From Haloarcula sp. CBA1127 (GTDB lineage Archaea > Halobacteriota > Halobacteria > Halobacteriales > Haloarculaceae), in contig NZ_BCNB01000006.1 in NCBI RefSeq assembly GCF_001485575.1, positions 744,001-808,000 of the forward strand: a DNA stretch of 64,000 nt, given 5' to 3'. Positions 9,639-19,031 of the stretch are shown one piece after another. Below the pieces are notes generated by a model. It ran no database searches. It was not told the DNA's origin and was given only the letters and a program-made list of their open reading frames with translations. The stretch's first letter is position 1. Every line of letters begins with the position of its first letter. A program made the position numbers and the translations under genes.

Positions 9639-10241
9639 CTAATCGCCGTCGAGCGTGGCGAAGACGAACTCGCTATCGCTCCCTAGCGGGTCCGTCGCAG
9701 TGACGGTCTCCGTGTCGGTGAAGCCGGCGTCGGCCAACTGCTCGAGCGTCGCCCGCCGACCCGGCGCTGAGAAGAACATCGATCCGCCCATCCAGCCGCG
9801 ACGCACGGTCTCGAACTGGCCGCTTGGCAGCGTCATCAACACGGTGCCGCCCGGCCGGAGCACACGGGCGAACTCCTGGTAGACGGCCGAGTGCTGGTCT
9901 CGCTGGACGTGAAAGACGGCGTGATAGGCCGTGATCGCGTCCACGCTGTCGGTTGCGATGGGGAGCGCCGTCATATCACCCTGCACCAGCCGGCTGTCCG
10001 GCACTGTCTCGGCGGCGAGGTTCAGTCCCGCTCTGGAGAAGTCGAGGCCGACGCTGTTCGGCGGGAGGTTCGCAAGCGTCCGCGCGCCGTCGCCACAGCC
10101 CACGTCGAGGACGGTCGGCGCTTCGGCGAGGCGTTCGAGCAGATCGTCGAGCAGGGCTGCGTCCGACCCGGTCGGGTCGCGCCGCTCGGCGTAGGTCTCG
10201 GAGACACTGTCCCACGCGCGGCGAACCTCGTTGCGGTCCAT
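9639..10241 (-). CDS. Class I SAM-dependent methyltransferase
   Basis: A 200-residue cytosolic methyltransferase. Motif I is VLDVGCGDGART, the second acidic loop is VGLDFS, and the later motifs are GDMTALP and VLRPGGTVLMTLP, close to the UbiE/Methyltransf_11 pattern. The residue before the loop in the catalytic region and the segment YHAVFHV are usual for small-molecule methyltransferases. The start is set at the ATG at 10241 (MDRNEVRRAW); the in-frame extension upstream is not needed. The acceptor substrate is unknown. Confidence 0.88.
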   Translation of the reverse strand: MDRNEVRRAWDSVSETYAERRDPTGSDAALLDDLLERLAEAPTVLDVGCGDGARTLANLPPNSVGLDFSRAGLNLAAETVPDSRLVQGDMTALPIATDSVDAITAYHAVFHVQRDQHSAVYQEFARVLRPGGTVLMTLPSGQFETVRRGWMGGSMFFSAPGRRATLEQLADAGFTDTETVTATDPLGSDSEFVFATLDGD

Positions 10242-10360
10242 ATCTACACTATGGGTGCGAGCCGGATAGGCGTTCAGCACCTTCACAGCCCAACTATACC
10301 GGGATATTCAGGGCAAATCCGATATCCAATTACTAACTGGTACGTAATTCTAGGTGAACT

Positions 10361-10369
10361 TTTATTATT
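10361..10369 (+). promoter_or_regulatory. TATA-box of the GH97 gene
   Basis: An AT-rich TTTATTATT stretch lies about 27 bp before the ATG at 10392, in otherwise GC-rich DNA. It supports that ATG rather than the long open extension upstream. Confidence 0.55.
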
Positions 10370-10391
10370 GATCCGCAGCAGGAACGACTCG

Positions 10392-13300
10392 ATGTTTGAA
10401 GAAAGATCACAGCCCAAATCTAACCTAAGCCGAAGACAGTTCCTCGGTGGGGTCGGTTCGCTGCTGGCCGCGTCGGCGTTCTCGGTCTCTGTCTCCGACG
10501 ACGCTGCCGCACAGGTGACAGCGGGCGACGACTCGGCCACACAGACTATCTCGTCACCCAACGGGGCAGTAACACTCACTGTCGATGTCAGCGACGGTGT
10601 GGCAACATACGAGGTTGCACACAACGGGACGGCGCTCATTGAGGAGTCAGAACTGGGCTTCGAGTTCCAGAATCAGGACACGTTCCGCTCGGGGCTGGCA
10701 GTCACCGGGAGCGAGCGAACCGAGGTCGATACCACTTGGATGCCGGTCTGGGACCGCTACGACGAGATCGAGGAGCGGTACATGGAACTCCGGCTGGGGG
10801 TTGTGGAATCGACCGGGGCAGAGCGGTTCGGGACGCTCGTCTTCCGGGTGTTCGACGACGGCGTCGGCTTCCGGTTCGTCTTCGGGGAGCCGTTCGGCGA
10901 CCAGTTCGTACTCTCGTCTGAGCGGACCGAGTACAACTTCGCCGGGGACCACACCTCGTGGTGGATTCCCAACGACTACAACAACTTCGAGGTGGAGTAC
11001 GAGGAGACGCCGCTGAGCGAGGTCGCTGGCGAACTGGACGGCACTGGCTTCGACGGCATCCACACGCCGATGACGATGCGGACCGACGACGGCCGCTACC
11101 TTGCCGTCCACGAGGCCGATCTCACGGACTACGCCTCGCTCGCGCTCACGCCGGCGGACGCCGGCGACACGCTCTTCGAGTCGACGCTCGCGTCGCTGCC
11201 CGACGGGACGAAAGTCTCGGCGTCGGCCCCGCACGTGACCCCGTGGCGAACGGTACAGGTCGGGACCAGTGCGGGCGACCTCGTTGAGTCGAATCTGGTG
11301 GTGAATCTCAACGAGGACTACGACGAGGCGGTGTTCACGCAGGGCGTCGACTGGATCGAGCCCCAGAAGTTCATTGGCGTCTGGTGGCTGATGATTACCG
11401 GTCGAGCGCAGTGGGAGTATCAGGGTCCACAGACCGGCAACCACGGCGCACAGACCGGGCGCGCCACGCAGTACATGGACTTCGCCAGCGAGCACGACAT
11501 CCCCGGCGTCCTCGTCGAGGGCTGGAACGAGGGCTGGTCGAGCTATCCAGGCGATGGCAGCAGTTTCGATTTCTCCACACCGTATCCGGACTTCGATCTG
11601 GCGGCAGTGACCGACTACGGCGCGAGCCTCGACCCACCGACCCAGATGACGATGCACAACGAGACGGCCGGGGACTTCCGGAACTACGAATCACAGCTCG
11701 ACGAGGCGTTCTCGCTGTATGACGACCTCGGAATCCGGACCATCAAGAACGGCTACGTCTCCGACAGCGGCGACCTCGCTGGCGAGAGCTACAGCCACCA
11801 CAACCAGATACTGGTCAACCACCACACGCTGGTCGCCGAGACGGCGGCGGCCAACCGACAGATGCTCGATATACACGAGCCGATTCACCCGACTGGCCGT
11901 CGGCGAACCTATCCAAACCTGATGACCCGCGAGGGGGTCAAGGGCCAGGAGTACGACGCCTTCGGCGACGTGAGTCCCGAGCACCACGTCACATTCCCCT
12001 TTACGCGGATGCTGGGCGGGCCGGTGGAGTACACGCCGGGCATCTTCGACATGGACTCGGGGTCGGGCGGCATCGAGACCACCCGCGCCAAGCAACTGGC
12101 GATGTATCCGACGTACTTCAGCGGCCTCCAGATGGTCGCCGACCTGCCGAGTTCCTACCTGGCCGACCAGCCGTCGACCGCCGCCGTCGGCGAGGTTGTA
12201 CAGGCCGAGTGGGGGGACCTCGACGGGTTCTCGACGGCCGCCCGCTGGGCCAACGCCCAGGGCGAGCAGTACGTCGCCATCGACCCCAACAGCGCCGCGC
12301 CCGGTGCGACCGTCTCCTGGACCGTCGAGGACGCCAGCGAGGGCGAGTACGACCTCCACTTCCGGTACGCCAGCGACGCCGAGGAGAACGCCGTCGGTCC
12401 GGATACTGACCGCACTGCGACGGTGCTGGTCAACGGCAGCGCCGCCGGCCAAGTCACGTTCCCACCCACCGACTACTGGGATGTCTGGGGGAGCGTCTCG
12501 ACGACCGTCTCGCTGTCCGGCGACGGGGACGAAATCGCCCTCTCGCTGACCGCCGAGGACACCGGCGGTTTCAATCTCGATTCGATGGCGGTCACCGAGT
12601 CCGGCGAATCGATGCCCGAACCCGAGACCGCTCCTATCCGCGGCGAGACCGTCGACGCGTTCCAGTTCATCGAGGACGTGCCGGCCGCCGGCTGGGACGA
12701 CACGCGCGTCATCGACGCCGAAATCGGCGATTACATGGCCACTGCACGGCAGAAAGACGACGAATGGTACCTCGGCGCGATGACCGACGAGGGCGGCCGC
12801 GCCGTCGACGTGCCCCTGTCGTTCCTCTCGCCCGCCTCGGACAGTGACGGGCAGGGGCCGGGGAACGACAACGGCAAGAAGAACGGAACGAACGGGGCCA
12901 GCGGCAACGGCAAGAAGAACGGCACGGGCAATGGCAACGTCCCCAACGGCCCGAAGTACGTCGCCGAAATCTACGCTGACGGCATCGACGCGGCCTACGA
13001 CGAGAATCTGACCGACGTTCGCGTCGACGAGGCCATCGTCACACCGGGCACGACCCTGCTCGCGTCGATGGTCGGCAGCGGCGGGACGGCTGTCCGCTTC
13101 CGACGCGCGACGGGCCAAGATATCAACGACCTGCCGGAGTACAAGCGGCCCGAGCAGGACTTCGACGTCACCATCGGCGACGAGGTGTTCATCCAGGAGC
13201 TGTTTATCCGGGCCACCGGGCGCAACGACGGGGCGTTCATCGGCGGGACCACGGTGACGCTCCGCGTCGACGGTGAGGCCGTCGGGACGGAGAACGTCCG

Positions 13301-14126
13301 CTTCCCGCCCAACGCCAGCGACGCCACCTACGACTTCGGCTACAGCATCGACGCAGCCGGCGACTACGACGTGTCAGTCGCGCTCCCGGACGGCACGACG
13401 CTCGCCAGCGGAACGGTGACGGTCAAGCCGCCGGCGACGGTGGCCGAACTCGCCGACCCGTCTGGCGACGACACTGGTCCCGGCGGCTACACGTATCCGG
13501 CCAGCGGTGACTTCGAGGACGGCGCGTTCGATCTGGAGTCGCTGACTGTCGAACAGACGCCGAGCCTCCACCGCTTTACTTTCGAGGTGGCAAACCTCTA
13601 CAACGCCTTTGGCAGCAGCCGCAGCTTCTCGCCGCAGTGGTTCGTCCTCTGGCTGCGCGACCCGACTGCCGACAGCGGGTCGACGAGCAGTCTTGCGGAC
13701 CTCGGCGCGAACGTCGACTTCGAGTCGCCGTGGCAGTACCGCCTGGAGATCAGCGGCTTCTCCAAGAGCGCGACCGACGCCAGCGGTGCCACACTGACCG
13801 ACGCCGATGGGGACGCGGTCTCACTCGGCGAGGCCGTCGACGTGGACGCGGGCACAGTCACACTCTCCATCGATAGAGAAGCCGCCGACGGCACTGACGC
13901 GGAGGACCTGGAAGTCGTTGCGATGGTGCAGTCCGAGGACCGCGGGTCGCTGCGCCCCGTTGCCGAAGAAGCCGAAGGCTACGTCTTCGGCGGTGCCAAG
14001 CCGGATGCAGTTGAGAATGCCCCGCGTATCATGGACCTGACGACGCCGGAGGGCGTCAGCCAGTCCGACGCGCTGGCTTATGGCGCTGACTCGCGGGCGA
14101 CGCTGCCGTTCGTCTCGCTCGATTAG
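10392..14126 (+). CDS. Secreted glycoside hydrolase family 97 protein with carbohydrate-binding insert and glucodextranase-type C-terminal domain
   Basis: A 1244-residue exported enzyme for alpha-linked glucans or galactosides. It starts with a Tat signal (SRRQFLGG, then a hydrophobic stretch and an Ala-rich cleavage region) and has no lipobox Cys. Residues about 45-290 form the GH97 beta-sandwich, about 300-600 the barrel with segments GVLVEGWNEGW and IHEPIHPTGRRRTYPN. A CBM6/35-like module (about 625-735) interrupts the route to the GH97 C-terminal domain, and a Gly-Asn-Lys linker (about 820-850) splits that domain again. Then follow a CARDB-like sandwich and a C-terminal domain starting DPSGDDTGPGGYTYP, as in the glucodextranase/DOMON end module. 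Family GH97 contains both inverting and retaining members; I cannot tell which. Confidence 0.9.
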   Translation: MFEERSQPKSNLSRRQFLGGVGSLLAASAFSVSVSDDAAAQVTAGDDSATQTISSPNGAVTLTVDVSDGVATYEVAHNGTALIEESELGFEFQNQDTFRSGLAVTGSERTEVDTTWMPVWDRYDEIEERYMELRLGVVESTGAERFGTLVFRVFDDGVGFRFVFGEPFGDQFVLSSERTEYNFAGDHTSWWIPNDYNNFEVEYEETPLSEVAGELDGTGFDGIHTPMTMRTDDGRYLAVHEADLTDYASLALTPADAGDTLFESTLASLPDGTKVSASAPHVTPWRTVQVGTSAGDLVESNLVVNLNEDYDEAVFTQGVDWIEPQKFIGVWWLMITGRAQWEYQGPQTGNHGAQTGRATQYMDFASEHDIPGVLVEGWNEGWSSYPGDGSSFDFSTPYPDFDLAAVTDYGASLDPPTQMTMHNETAGDFRNYESQLDEAFSLYDDLGIRTIKNGYVSDSGDLAGESYSHHNQILVNHHTLVAETAAANRQMLDIHEPIHPTGRRRTYPNLMTREGVKGQEYDAFGDVSPEHHVTFPFTRMLGGPVEYTPGIFDMDSGSGGIETTRAKQLAMYPTYFSGLQMVADLPSSYLADQPSTAAVGEVVQAEWGDLDGFSTAARWANAQGEQYVAIDPNSAAPGATVSWTVEDASEGEYDLHFRYASDAEENAVGPDTDRTATVLVNGSAAGQVTFPPTDYWDVWGSVSTTVSLSGDGDEIALSLTAEDTGGFNLDSMAVTESGESMPEPETAPIRGETVDAFQFIEDVPAAGWDDTRVIDAEIGDYMATARQKDDEWYLGAMTDEGGRAVDVPLSFLSPASDSDGQGPGNDNGKKNGTNGASGNGKKNGTGNGNVPNGPKYVAEIYADGIDAAYDENLTDVRVDEAIVTPGTTLLASMVGSGGTAVRFRRATGQDINDLPEYKRPEQDFDVTIGDEVFIQELFIRATGRNDGAFIGGTTVTLRVDGEAVGTENVRFPPNASDATYDFGYSIDAAGDYDVSVALPDGTTLASGTVTVKPPATVAELADPSGDDTGPGGYTYPASGDFEDGAFDLESLTVEQTPSLHRFTFEVANLYNAFGSSRSFSPQWFVLWLRDPTADSGSTSSLADLGANVDFESPWQYRLEISGFSKSATDASGATLTDADGDAVSLGEAVDVDAGTVTLSIDREAADGTDAEDLEVVAMVQSEDRGSLRPVAEEAEGYVFGGAKPDAVENAPRIMDLTTPEGVSQSDALAYGADSRATLPFVSLD

Positions 14127-14857
14127 TCCTCGGCGAGCGCGTCAATCGCCGCGTCGAGCGTGAACTGCCCCTCGTAGAGCGCGCTGCCGACGACGACGGC
14201 GGCGGCCCCTGCTGACCGAAGCGCAAGTACGTCATCGATGGTCGCGACGCCGCCGCTGGCGATGACCGGGATGTCGACGCTGTCGACCAGCCGGCGGACC
14301 GGCTCGGTCCGGACCCCTTCGAGTTGCCCCTCCACGTCCACGTCGGTAAACAGGATGCCACCTGCCCCGAGGTCGGCGTACCGCTCGGCGGCGTCGGCGG
14401 GGTCCAGACCGGTCCCCTCGGTCCAGCCCGACACCACGACCTCGCCGTCCTTTGCGTCGAGGCTCACGAGCACACTGCCGGGGTGTTCGTCGCTGATTTC
14501 GCCGACGATTTCCGGCCTTTCGACGGCGGCGGTCCCGAGGATGACGCGGTCCAGCCCGCGGTCAAGCAGCGACACGGCGTCCTCGGCGGTCCGGATACCG
14601 CCGCCGAGTTGCACGTCCACGTCGGCTCCCACCGCATCGAGGACGGCGTCGATGGCCGCCGCGTTCTGTCGCTCGCCCTCGAACGCGCCGTCGAGGTCGA
14701 CGAGATGGAGTGTCCGCGCACCGGCGTCGACCCATCGCTGTGCGGCCTCGACCGGGTCGCCGTAGGTTTTCTCCGTGCCGCGTTCGCCGCCGACCAGCTG
14801 GACCACCTGTCCGTCCTGCATATCGACCGCGGGAACGACCTCGAACTCGGGATACAT
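14123..14857 (-). CDS. hisA: Phosphoribosylformimino-5-aminoimidazole carboxamide ribotide isomerase
   Basis: HisA catalyses the Amadori rearrangement of ProFAR in histidine biosynthesis. The 244-residue protein is a TIM barrel with two half-barrel repeats: VVPAVDMQDGQVVQL with the first catalytic Asp, and LDAKDGEVVVSGW with the second. Phosphate-binding glycine loops are QLGGGIR and IASGGV. The ATG at 14857 (MYPEFEVVP) is chosen; the upstream extension is not conserved in this family. Its stop codon overlaps the stop of the convergent GH97 gene by 3 nt (TTAG). hisI lies 5 kb away, so the his genes are scattered. Confidence 0.95.
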   Translation of the reverse strand: MYPEFEVVPAVDMQDGQVVQLVGGERGTEKTYGDPVEAAQRWVDAGARTLHLVDLDGAFEGERQNAAAIDAVLDAVGADVDVQLGGGIRTAEDAVSLLDRGLDRVILGTAAVERPEIVGEISDEHPGSVLVSLDAKDGEVVVSGWTEGTGLDPADAAERYADLGAGGILFTDVDVEGQLEGVRTEPVRRLVDSVDIPVIASGGVATIDDVLALRSAGAAAVVVGSALYEGQFTLDAAIDALAED

Positions 14858-14967
14858 GGCCGTTGGTCCGGAGGCGGCCGTCGAAAGCGTGTCGGTCCAC
14901 CGTATACGGGCGGCTGTCTGCACAAATCCACCCCCATCCTTTTACGGCGTGATGGGAAAGGTCCGAC

Positions 14968-15840
14968 ATGGTTACTGCTACACTCGTCCTCACACCGCTC
15001 GCCCGTCGGCTCGAAGCGATCATGTTCGGACCGTACGAGCGCGAGTACCAACTCTTCGAACAGGCCGTGATGGTCGTCGCCGTCGGCCTGGCACTGGCCT
15101 GGGGGCTGGTCGCGTTCGGCGCTCTCCCGCTTGGTGCCGGCACGGAGTCACTGCTTGCGACCGCTGCGAGCATCGCTATTTCGGCGTTCGTCGTTGTTGG
15201 CTTGCTACAGTTCCTCGTCCTCGCGAACGTTCTCGAGCGGACGAACGAGGATGTCGCCACCAAGGCCGCTGAGCTCGAAGAGGCAGCCGAGCAACTAGAG
15301 ACGACCGCCGAAGAGCTGGAAACGACCGCTGACGAGGTCGAAACCGCCGCTGAAACGGTTGACGAGGCTGCAGAGGATGTTGAGCAGACAGCGGACGAAG
15401 TCGAGCAGACGGCCGACGAGGTGGAACAGACCGCGGGCGAGGTGGAAGAAACCGTCGACGAAGTCGAACAGACAGCCGAGGAGGTCGAGCAGACGGCCGA
15501 CGAAGTCGAACAGACTGCGACCGAGACCGGCGACGAAGACGCCGCCGAGAAGGTCACCGAGGTCAAGGACAAGACGACCGAAGTCAAGGACAAGACAACG
15601 GAAGTCAAAGACAAGACGACTGAGGTCAAGGACAAGGCGACGGAAGCGAAAGACAGGACGACCGAAGTCAAAGACAAGACTACGGAGGTCAAAGACAAGA
15701 CCAGCGACGCGAAACAGACCGCCGAATCGGTCACCGACGAGGTCGAAGCGGCCAAAGAGACGGCGAGTGAGGTCGAGGAGACAGCGTCGGAAGTCGAGGA
15801 GACGGTGCCGGCTGACAACGGCGATGACGACCGCGACTGA
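14968..15840 (+). CDS. Membrane-anchored heptad-repeat (LEA-like) protein
   Basis: A 290-residue protein of unknown function. Two membrane helices (about residues 33-53 and 62-88) are followed by about 200 residues of regular 7-residue repeats. The first block is acidic with units like DEVEQTA; the second alternates charge with units like TEVKDKT repeated at least seven times; the end returns to SEVEETA. The pattern predicts a long amphipathic helix or a late-embryogenesis-abundant-like disordered helix former on the membrane surface. DNA repeats of 21 bp underlie it, so copy number may vary between strains. The start is the ATG at 14968 (MVTATLVLTP). Confidence 0.8.
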   Translation: MVTATLVLTPLARRLEAIMFGPYEREYQLFEQAVMVVAVGLALAWGLVAFGALPLGAGTESLLATAASIAISAFVVVGLLQFLVLANVLERTNEDVATKAAELEEAAEQLETTAEELETTADEVETAAETVDEAAEDVEQTADEVEQTADEVEQTAGEVEETVDEVEQTAEEVEQTADEVEQTATETGDEDAAEKVTEVKDKTTEVKDKTTEVKDKTTEVKDKATEAKDRTTEVKDKTTEVKDKTSDAKQTAESVTDEVEAAKETASEVEETASEVEETVPADNGDDDRD

Positions 15841-15993
15841 GTGGCTGTGACGGCCGGCCATCGATTGGATAGCGAGGATGGTCGTACGGGATGTCTGCGG
15901 TCTGTGATGACGAGACATCCCGACGCGAACCGTTTGACTCCGAGAGCGGTCACGAACGGTATTGTTTAGACCCGTCGGGGTTTGCTGTTGGAC

Positions 15994-17151
15994 ATGGTCT
16001 CGATTCTCTTTGCTGTTGGGCTTCTGGTTGCCATCTTCGTCGGTTTCAACATCGGTGGGTCCTCGACCGGTGTTGCCTTTGGTCCGGCAGTGGGGTCGGA
16101 CACCATCGGGAAGGTCACGGCTGCCGCCCTGATGTCCTGCTTCGCGGTGCTGGGCGGCGCGACCGTCGGGACCGAGGTCATCGACACGATGGGTGGACAG
16201 ATTGTCCCGAGCAGCCAGTTCACGCTGCTTGCCAGCGTGACAGTCCTCTTCTTCGTGGGACTGGCGCTGCTGGTTTCGAACCTCTTCGGTGTGCCCGCCT
16301 CGACGTCAATGACCGCCGTGGGCGCTATCGCCGGCCTCGGCGTCGCAAGTGGAACCATCGACTGGGACGTGATGGGGCGCATCGTCTCTTGGTGGCTGGT
16401 CGCCCCCATCATCGCGTTCTGGCTATCGGCGGTCGTCGGTCGCTACCTCTACCCGCATCTGGCGGCCCGCATCGTCTTCGAGACTGACGGGCCGGAGACG
16501 ACTCGACGCGAGCGTATCGGGCAGTTCCTCGTTGTCGCCATTGGCTGCTACATGGCCTTTTCGGCGGGGGCGTCGAACACCGCAAACGCCGTCGCACCGC
16601 TGGTGGGTAACGGCTCGCTGGGACTGTACCCCGGCGTGCTTCTGGCCGGCGGTGCCATCGCCGTGGGCGCGTTCACCATCGCCCGGCGGACCCTCGATAC
16701 GGTCGGCAACGACCTCACCGAACTGCCGATTCTCGCAGCGCTCATCGTCGAGACGGTAAGCGCGACAATCATCAGTCTGCTGTCGGCTGCGGGCATCCCC
16801 GCGAGTCTTGCGGTGTCGGCGACAATGTGCGTCGTCGGCCTGGGATGGGGGCGGGCGACCCGGACGACAACGTTGACCGACGCTGCCGGCGCGGCGGTCA
16901 AGGGCACGCCAGCCGCTAGCGGCGACGGCGGCGTCTCGGTCAACGCGCTCGCGGCCGACCACGACGAGGACAGCCCGGCGGCCGGCGGGGAGTCCGAGGT
17001 CCCGGGCATCGGCGAAGAGGCTCCCGAATCGGCGACCACCGCCGCCGACCTGTTCAACCCCGCAGCGACGGGCCGAGTTGTGATGCTGTGGATACTGACC
17101 CCAAGCATCTCGGCGGTCGCCTCCTATCTGGTCTTCCAGTACGTCCTCTAG
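15994..17151 (+). CDS. Inorganic phosphate transporter, PiT family (first of a tandem pair)
   Basis: A 385-residue polytopic membrane permease for inorganic phosphate, probably driven by a cation gradient. The two PiT signature halves are present: GFNIGGSSTGVAFGPAVGS near the N-terminus and GASNTANAVAPLVGNG in the middle. An acidic loop near residues 300-350 lies before a last membrane helix. The ATG at 15994 is chosen over a TTG at 15982. The next gene encodes a closely similar paralogue 54 bp downstream, so the pair arose by tandem duplication. No PhoU-like accessory gene lies beside them. Confidence 0.93.
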   Translation: MVSILFAVGLLVAIFVGFNIGGSSTGVAFGPAVGSDTIGKVTAAALMSCFAVLGGATVGTEVIDTMGGQIVPSSQFTLLASVTVLFFVGLALLVSNLFGVPASTSMTAVGAIAGLGVASGTIDWDVMGRIVSWWLVAPIIAFWLSAVVGRYLYPHLAARIVFETDGPETTRRERIGQFLVVAIGCYMAFSAGASNTANAVAPLVGNGSLGLYPGVLLAGGAIAVGAFTIARRTLDTVGNDLTELPILAALIVETVSATIISLLSAAGIPASLAVSATMCVVGLGWGRATRTTTLTDAAGAAVKGTPAASGDGGVSVNALAADHDEDSPAAGGESEVPGIGEEAPESATTAADLFNPAATGRVVMLWILTPSISAVASYLVFQYVL

Positions 17152-17205
17152 TCGCCGCCGGACGCCAGACCGTACCCTTTACTCCCCGCCACGTCTGCAC
17201 TACAT

Positions 17206-18414
17206 ATGGTTGAGGTTCTCTTCGCGCTCGGCATCATCGTCGCTATCTTCGTCGGCTTCAATATCGGGGGATCGTCCACGGGTGTCGCGTTCGGGCCTGC
17301 GGTCGGGTCCAACACGCTTTCGAAACTCTCGGCAGCGGCCCTGATGACGATATTTGCGATGGCCGGCGGGCTCATCGTCGGCCCGGCCGTCGTCCAGAGC
17401 CTGGGCAGTGACCTCGTCGCCACGCAGTTCTCGCCGTTGATCAGCATTGTTGTCCTGTTTTTCATCGGCGTCGCGCTGTTCCTCTCGAACGTGGTCGGGG
17501 TTCCGGCGTCGACGTCGATGACGGCCGTTGGCGCTATCGCCGGGCTGGGCCTCGCCCGCGGGACGTTGAACGCCGCCTTGATGCTCGAAATCGTCTCGTG
17601 GTGGCTCGTCTCGCCGATTATCGCCTTCTGGGTCAGCGGCGTTATCGGACGGTACTTCTACCCGACACTCGTCGAGTGGTTCGCTGTCTCACAGAGCGAA
17701 GGAGCGCTGCTGGATTTCGATCGCTCCGGTGCGATTCCGCGGCCGGGGCTCGGCGAGAACACGACACCACGTGAGTTTGTCGGGACCGTCGTCGTCATCG
17801 GTATCGGCTGTTACATGGGTTTCTCGGCGGGGGCGTCGAACGTCGCCAACGCCGTTGCGCCTCTCGTTGGCAACGGCTCACTGGAGTTGTACCCGGCTAT
17901 TCTGCTCGGCGGCGGCGCTATCGGCCTCGGTGCGTTCACCATCGCCCGCCGGACGATGGACACGGTCGGCAATGACCTGACTGATCTCCCGCTGGTCGCT
18001 GCCATCGTCGTCGCGGCAGTCGCCTCTACCATCGTCACCTTCCTCTCTGCACTGGGTATCCCGGCGAGTTTCGTCATCATCGCCACGATGAGCATCGTCG
18101 GGCTCGGGTGGGGCCGTGCGACGCGAACGACGAGCCTTTCGGACACTGTGCAGGGCGCGTCTCCCGCCGCTTCCGTTGGTGCGCTGACCACTGACGCGGA
18201 GGCCGCGGACGCCCCGACTGTTGGCGGGAAAAAGGGGACGCCGAAGCAGGCCGAGACTGAGCCCATCGGCGAGGAGTCGCGGGAGGACATCCCGTCAGCG
18301 TCGGATCTGTTCGAACCCGGGACCACCGCCAGAGTGATTTTCCTCCAGAACATCGTCCCGTCGATTGCGACGCTCGCTGCGTATCTGGTGTTCAAGTTCC
18401 TGCCGATCGCCTGA
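17206..18414 (+). CDS. Inorganic phosphate transporter, PiT family (second of a tandem pair)
   Basis: A 402-residue polytopic phosphate permease, very similar along its length to the product of the preceding gene: GFNIGGSSTGVAFGPAVGS and GASNVANAVAPLVGNG are nearly the same. It differs by a longer central loop (after about residue 150, with QSEGALLDFDRS) and a longer acidic loop before the last helix. The start is the ATG at 17206 (MVEVLFALG). Cotranscription with the first copy is likely, but a CCTTTACT stretch 28 bp upstream could give it its own promoter. Confidence 0.93.
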   Translation: MVEVLFALGIIVAIFVGFNIGGSSTGVAFGPAVGSNTLSKLSAAALMTIFAMAGGLIVGPAVVQSLGSDLVATQFSPLISIVVLFFIGVALFLSNVVGVPASTSMTAVGAIAGLGLARGTLNAALMLEIVSWWLVSPIIAFWVSGVIGRYFYPTLVEWFAVSQSEGALLDFDRSGAIPRPGLGENTTPREFVGTVVVIGIGCYMGFSAGASNVANAVAPLVGNGSLELYPAILLGGGAIGLGAFTIARRTMDTVGNDLTDLPLVAAIVVAAVASTIVTFLSALGIPASFVIIATMSIVGLGWGRATRTTSLSDTVQGASPAASVGALTTDAEAADAPTVGGKKGTPKQAETEPIGEESREDIPSASDLFEPGTTARVIFLQNIVPSIATLAAYLVFKFLPIA

Positions 18415-18539
18415 GCTAGAATCGGCCCCGAACAGCAGTCCTCTATTCACGACGAATCCCCGCGTTGTCCCTCATTATTTTGCACGACCTAAAACCGAAG
18501 GGCAAAGTCTAACAGGGCGGGGTTCGAACCAATCAGGTG

Positions 18540-18929
18540 ATGCCCACGGTAGAGTACCTTAACTACGAAGTAGTGGACGATAACGGCTGGGACATGTACG
18601 ACGACGACGTCTTCGCAGAGGCGTCAGATATGGACCTCGACGACGAGGACTACGGGTCCCTCGACGTGAACGAAGGCGAGTACATCCTTGAGGCCGCTGA
18701 GGCACAGGGCTACGACTGGCCCTTCTCGTGTCGTGCCGGTGCCTGTGCGAACTGTGCCGCCATCGTTCTCGAAGGCGACATCGACATGGACATGCAGCAG
18801 ATCCTCAGCGACGAGGAAGTCGAAGACAAGAACGTTCGCCTGACCTGTATCGGCAGCCCGGACGCCGACGAGGTCAAGATCGTCTACAACGCCAAGCATC
18901 TCGATTACCTGCAGAACCGCGTCATCTAA
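18540..18929 (+). CDS. fer: [2Fe-2S] ferredoxin, plant type with halophilic insert
   Basis: A 129-residue electron carrier that in haloarchaea serves 2-oxoacid:ferredoxin oxidoreductases. The cluster cysteines are in [10 protein letters not shown] and, further on, LTCIGSP, the plant-type C-x4-C-x2-C-xn-C arrangement. The N-terminal acidic insertion ([13 protein letters not shown]) is the hallmark of halophilic ferredoxins. From memory the sequence is nearly identical to the Haloarcula marismortui protein, which is my main taxonomic clue. The ATG at 18540 is used; a GTG directly before it is in frame but superfluous. Confidence 0.97.
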   Translation: MPTVEYLNYEVVDDNGWDMYDDDVFAEASDMDLDDEDYGSLDVNEGEYILEAAEAQGYDWPFSCRAGACANCAAIVLEGDIDMDMQQILSDEEVEDKNVRLTCIGSPDADEVKIVYNAKHLDYLQNRVI

Positions 18930-19031
18930 CGCGGCTCCTGCAGCGCACTACACTTTCTTCTTCCAGCAGCGACTGCGTCCGATAGCCGTCGTACCGGAAC
19001 CATTAGGGGGGCCGCTGTACTGCGTATAGCC

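Noticed and set aside
9891-10391. Upstream extension of the GH97 reading frame
   Set aside because: It overlaps the methyltransferase gene in antisense and would bury the Tat signal; a TATA-like element supports ATG 10392.
11691-13118. Long minus-strand open frame inside the GH97 gene
   Set aside because: An antisense frame of a GC-rich gene; its product is Arg/Gly-rich with no domain, while the plus strand has strong family motifs.
14123-14126. Overlapping stop codons TTAG of convergent genes, also at 26960-26963
   Set aside because: This is a simple consequence of dense convergent packing, seen twice; no function needed.
15540-15720. 21-bp tandem repeats
   Set aside because: They code in frame for the heptad-repeat protein; not an array or origin.
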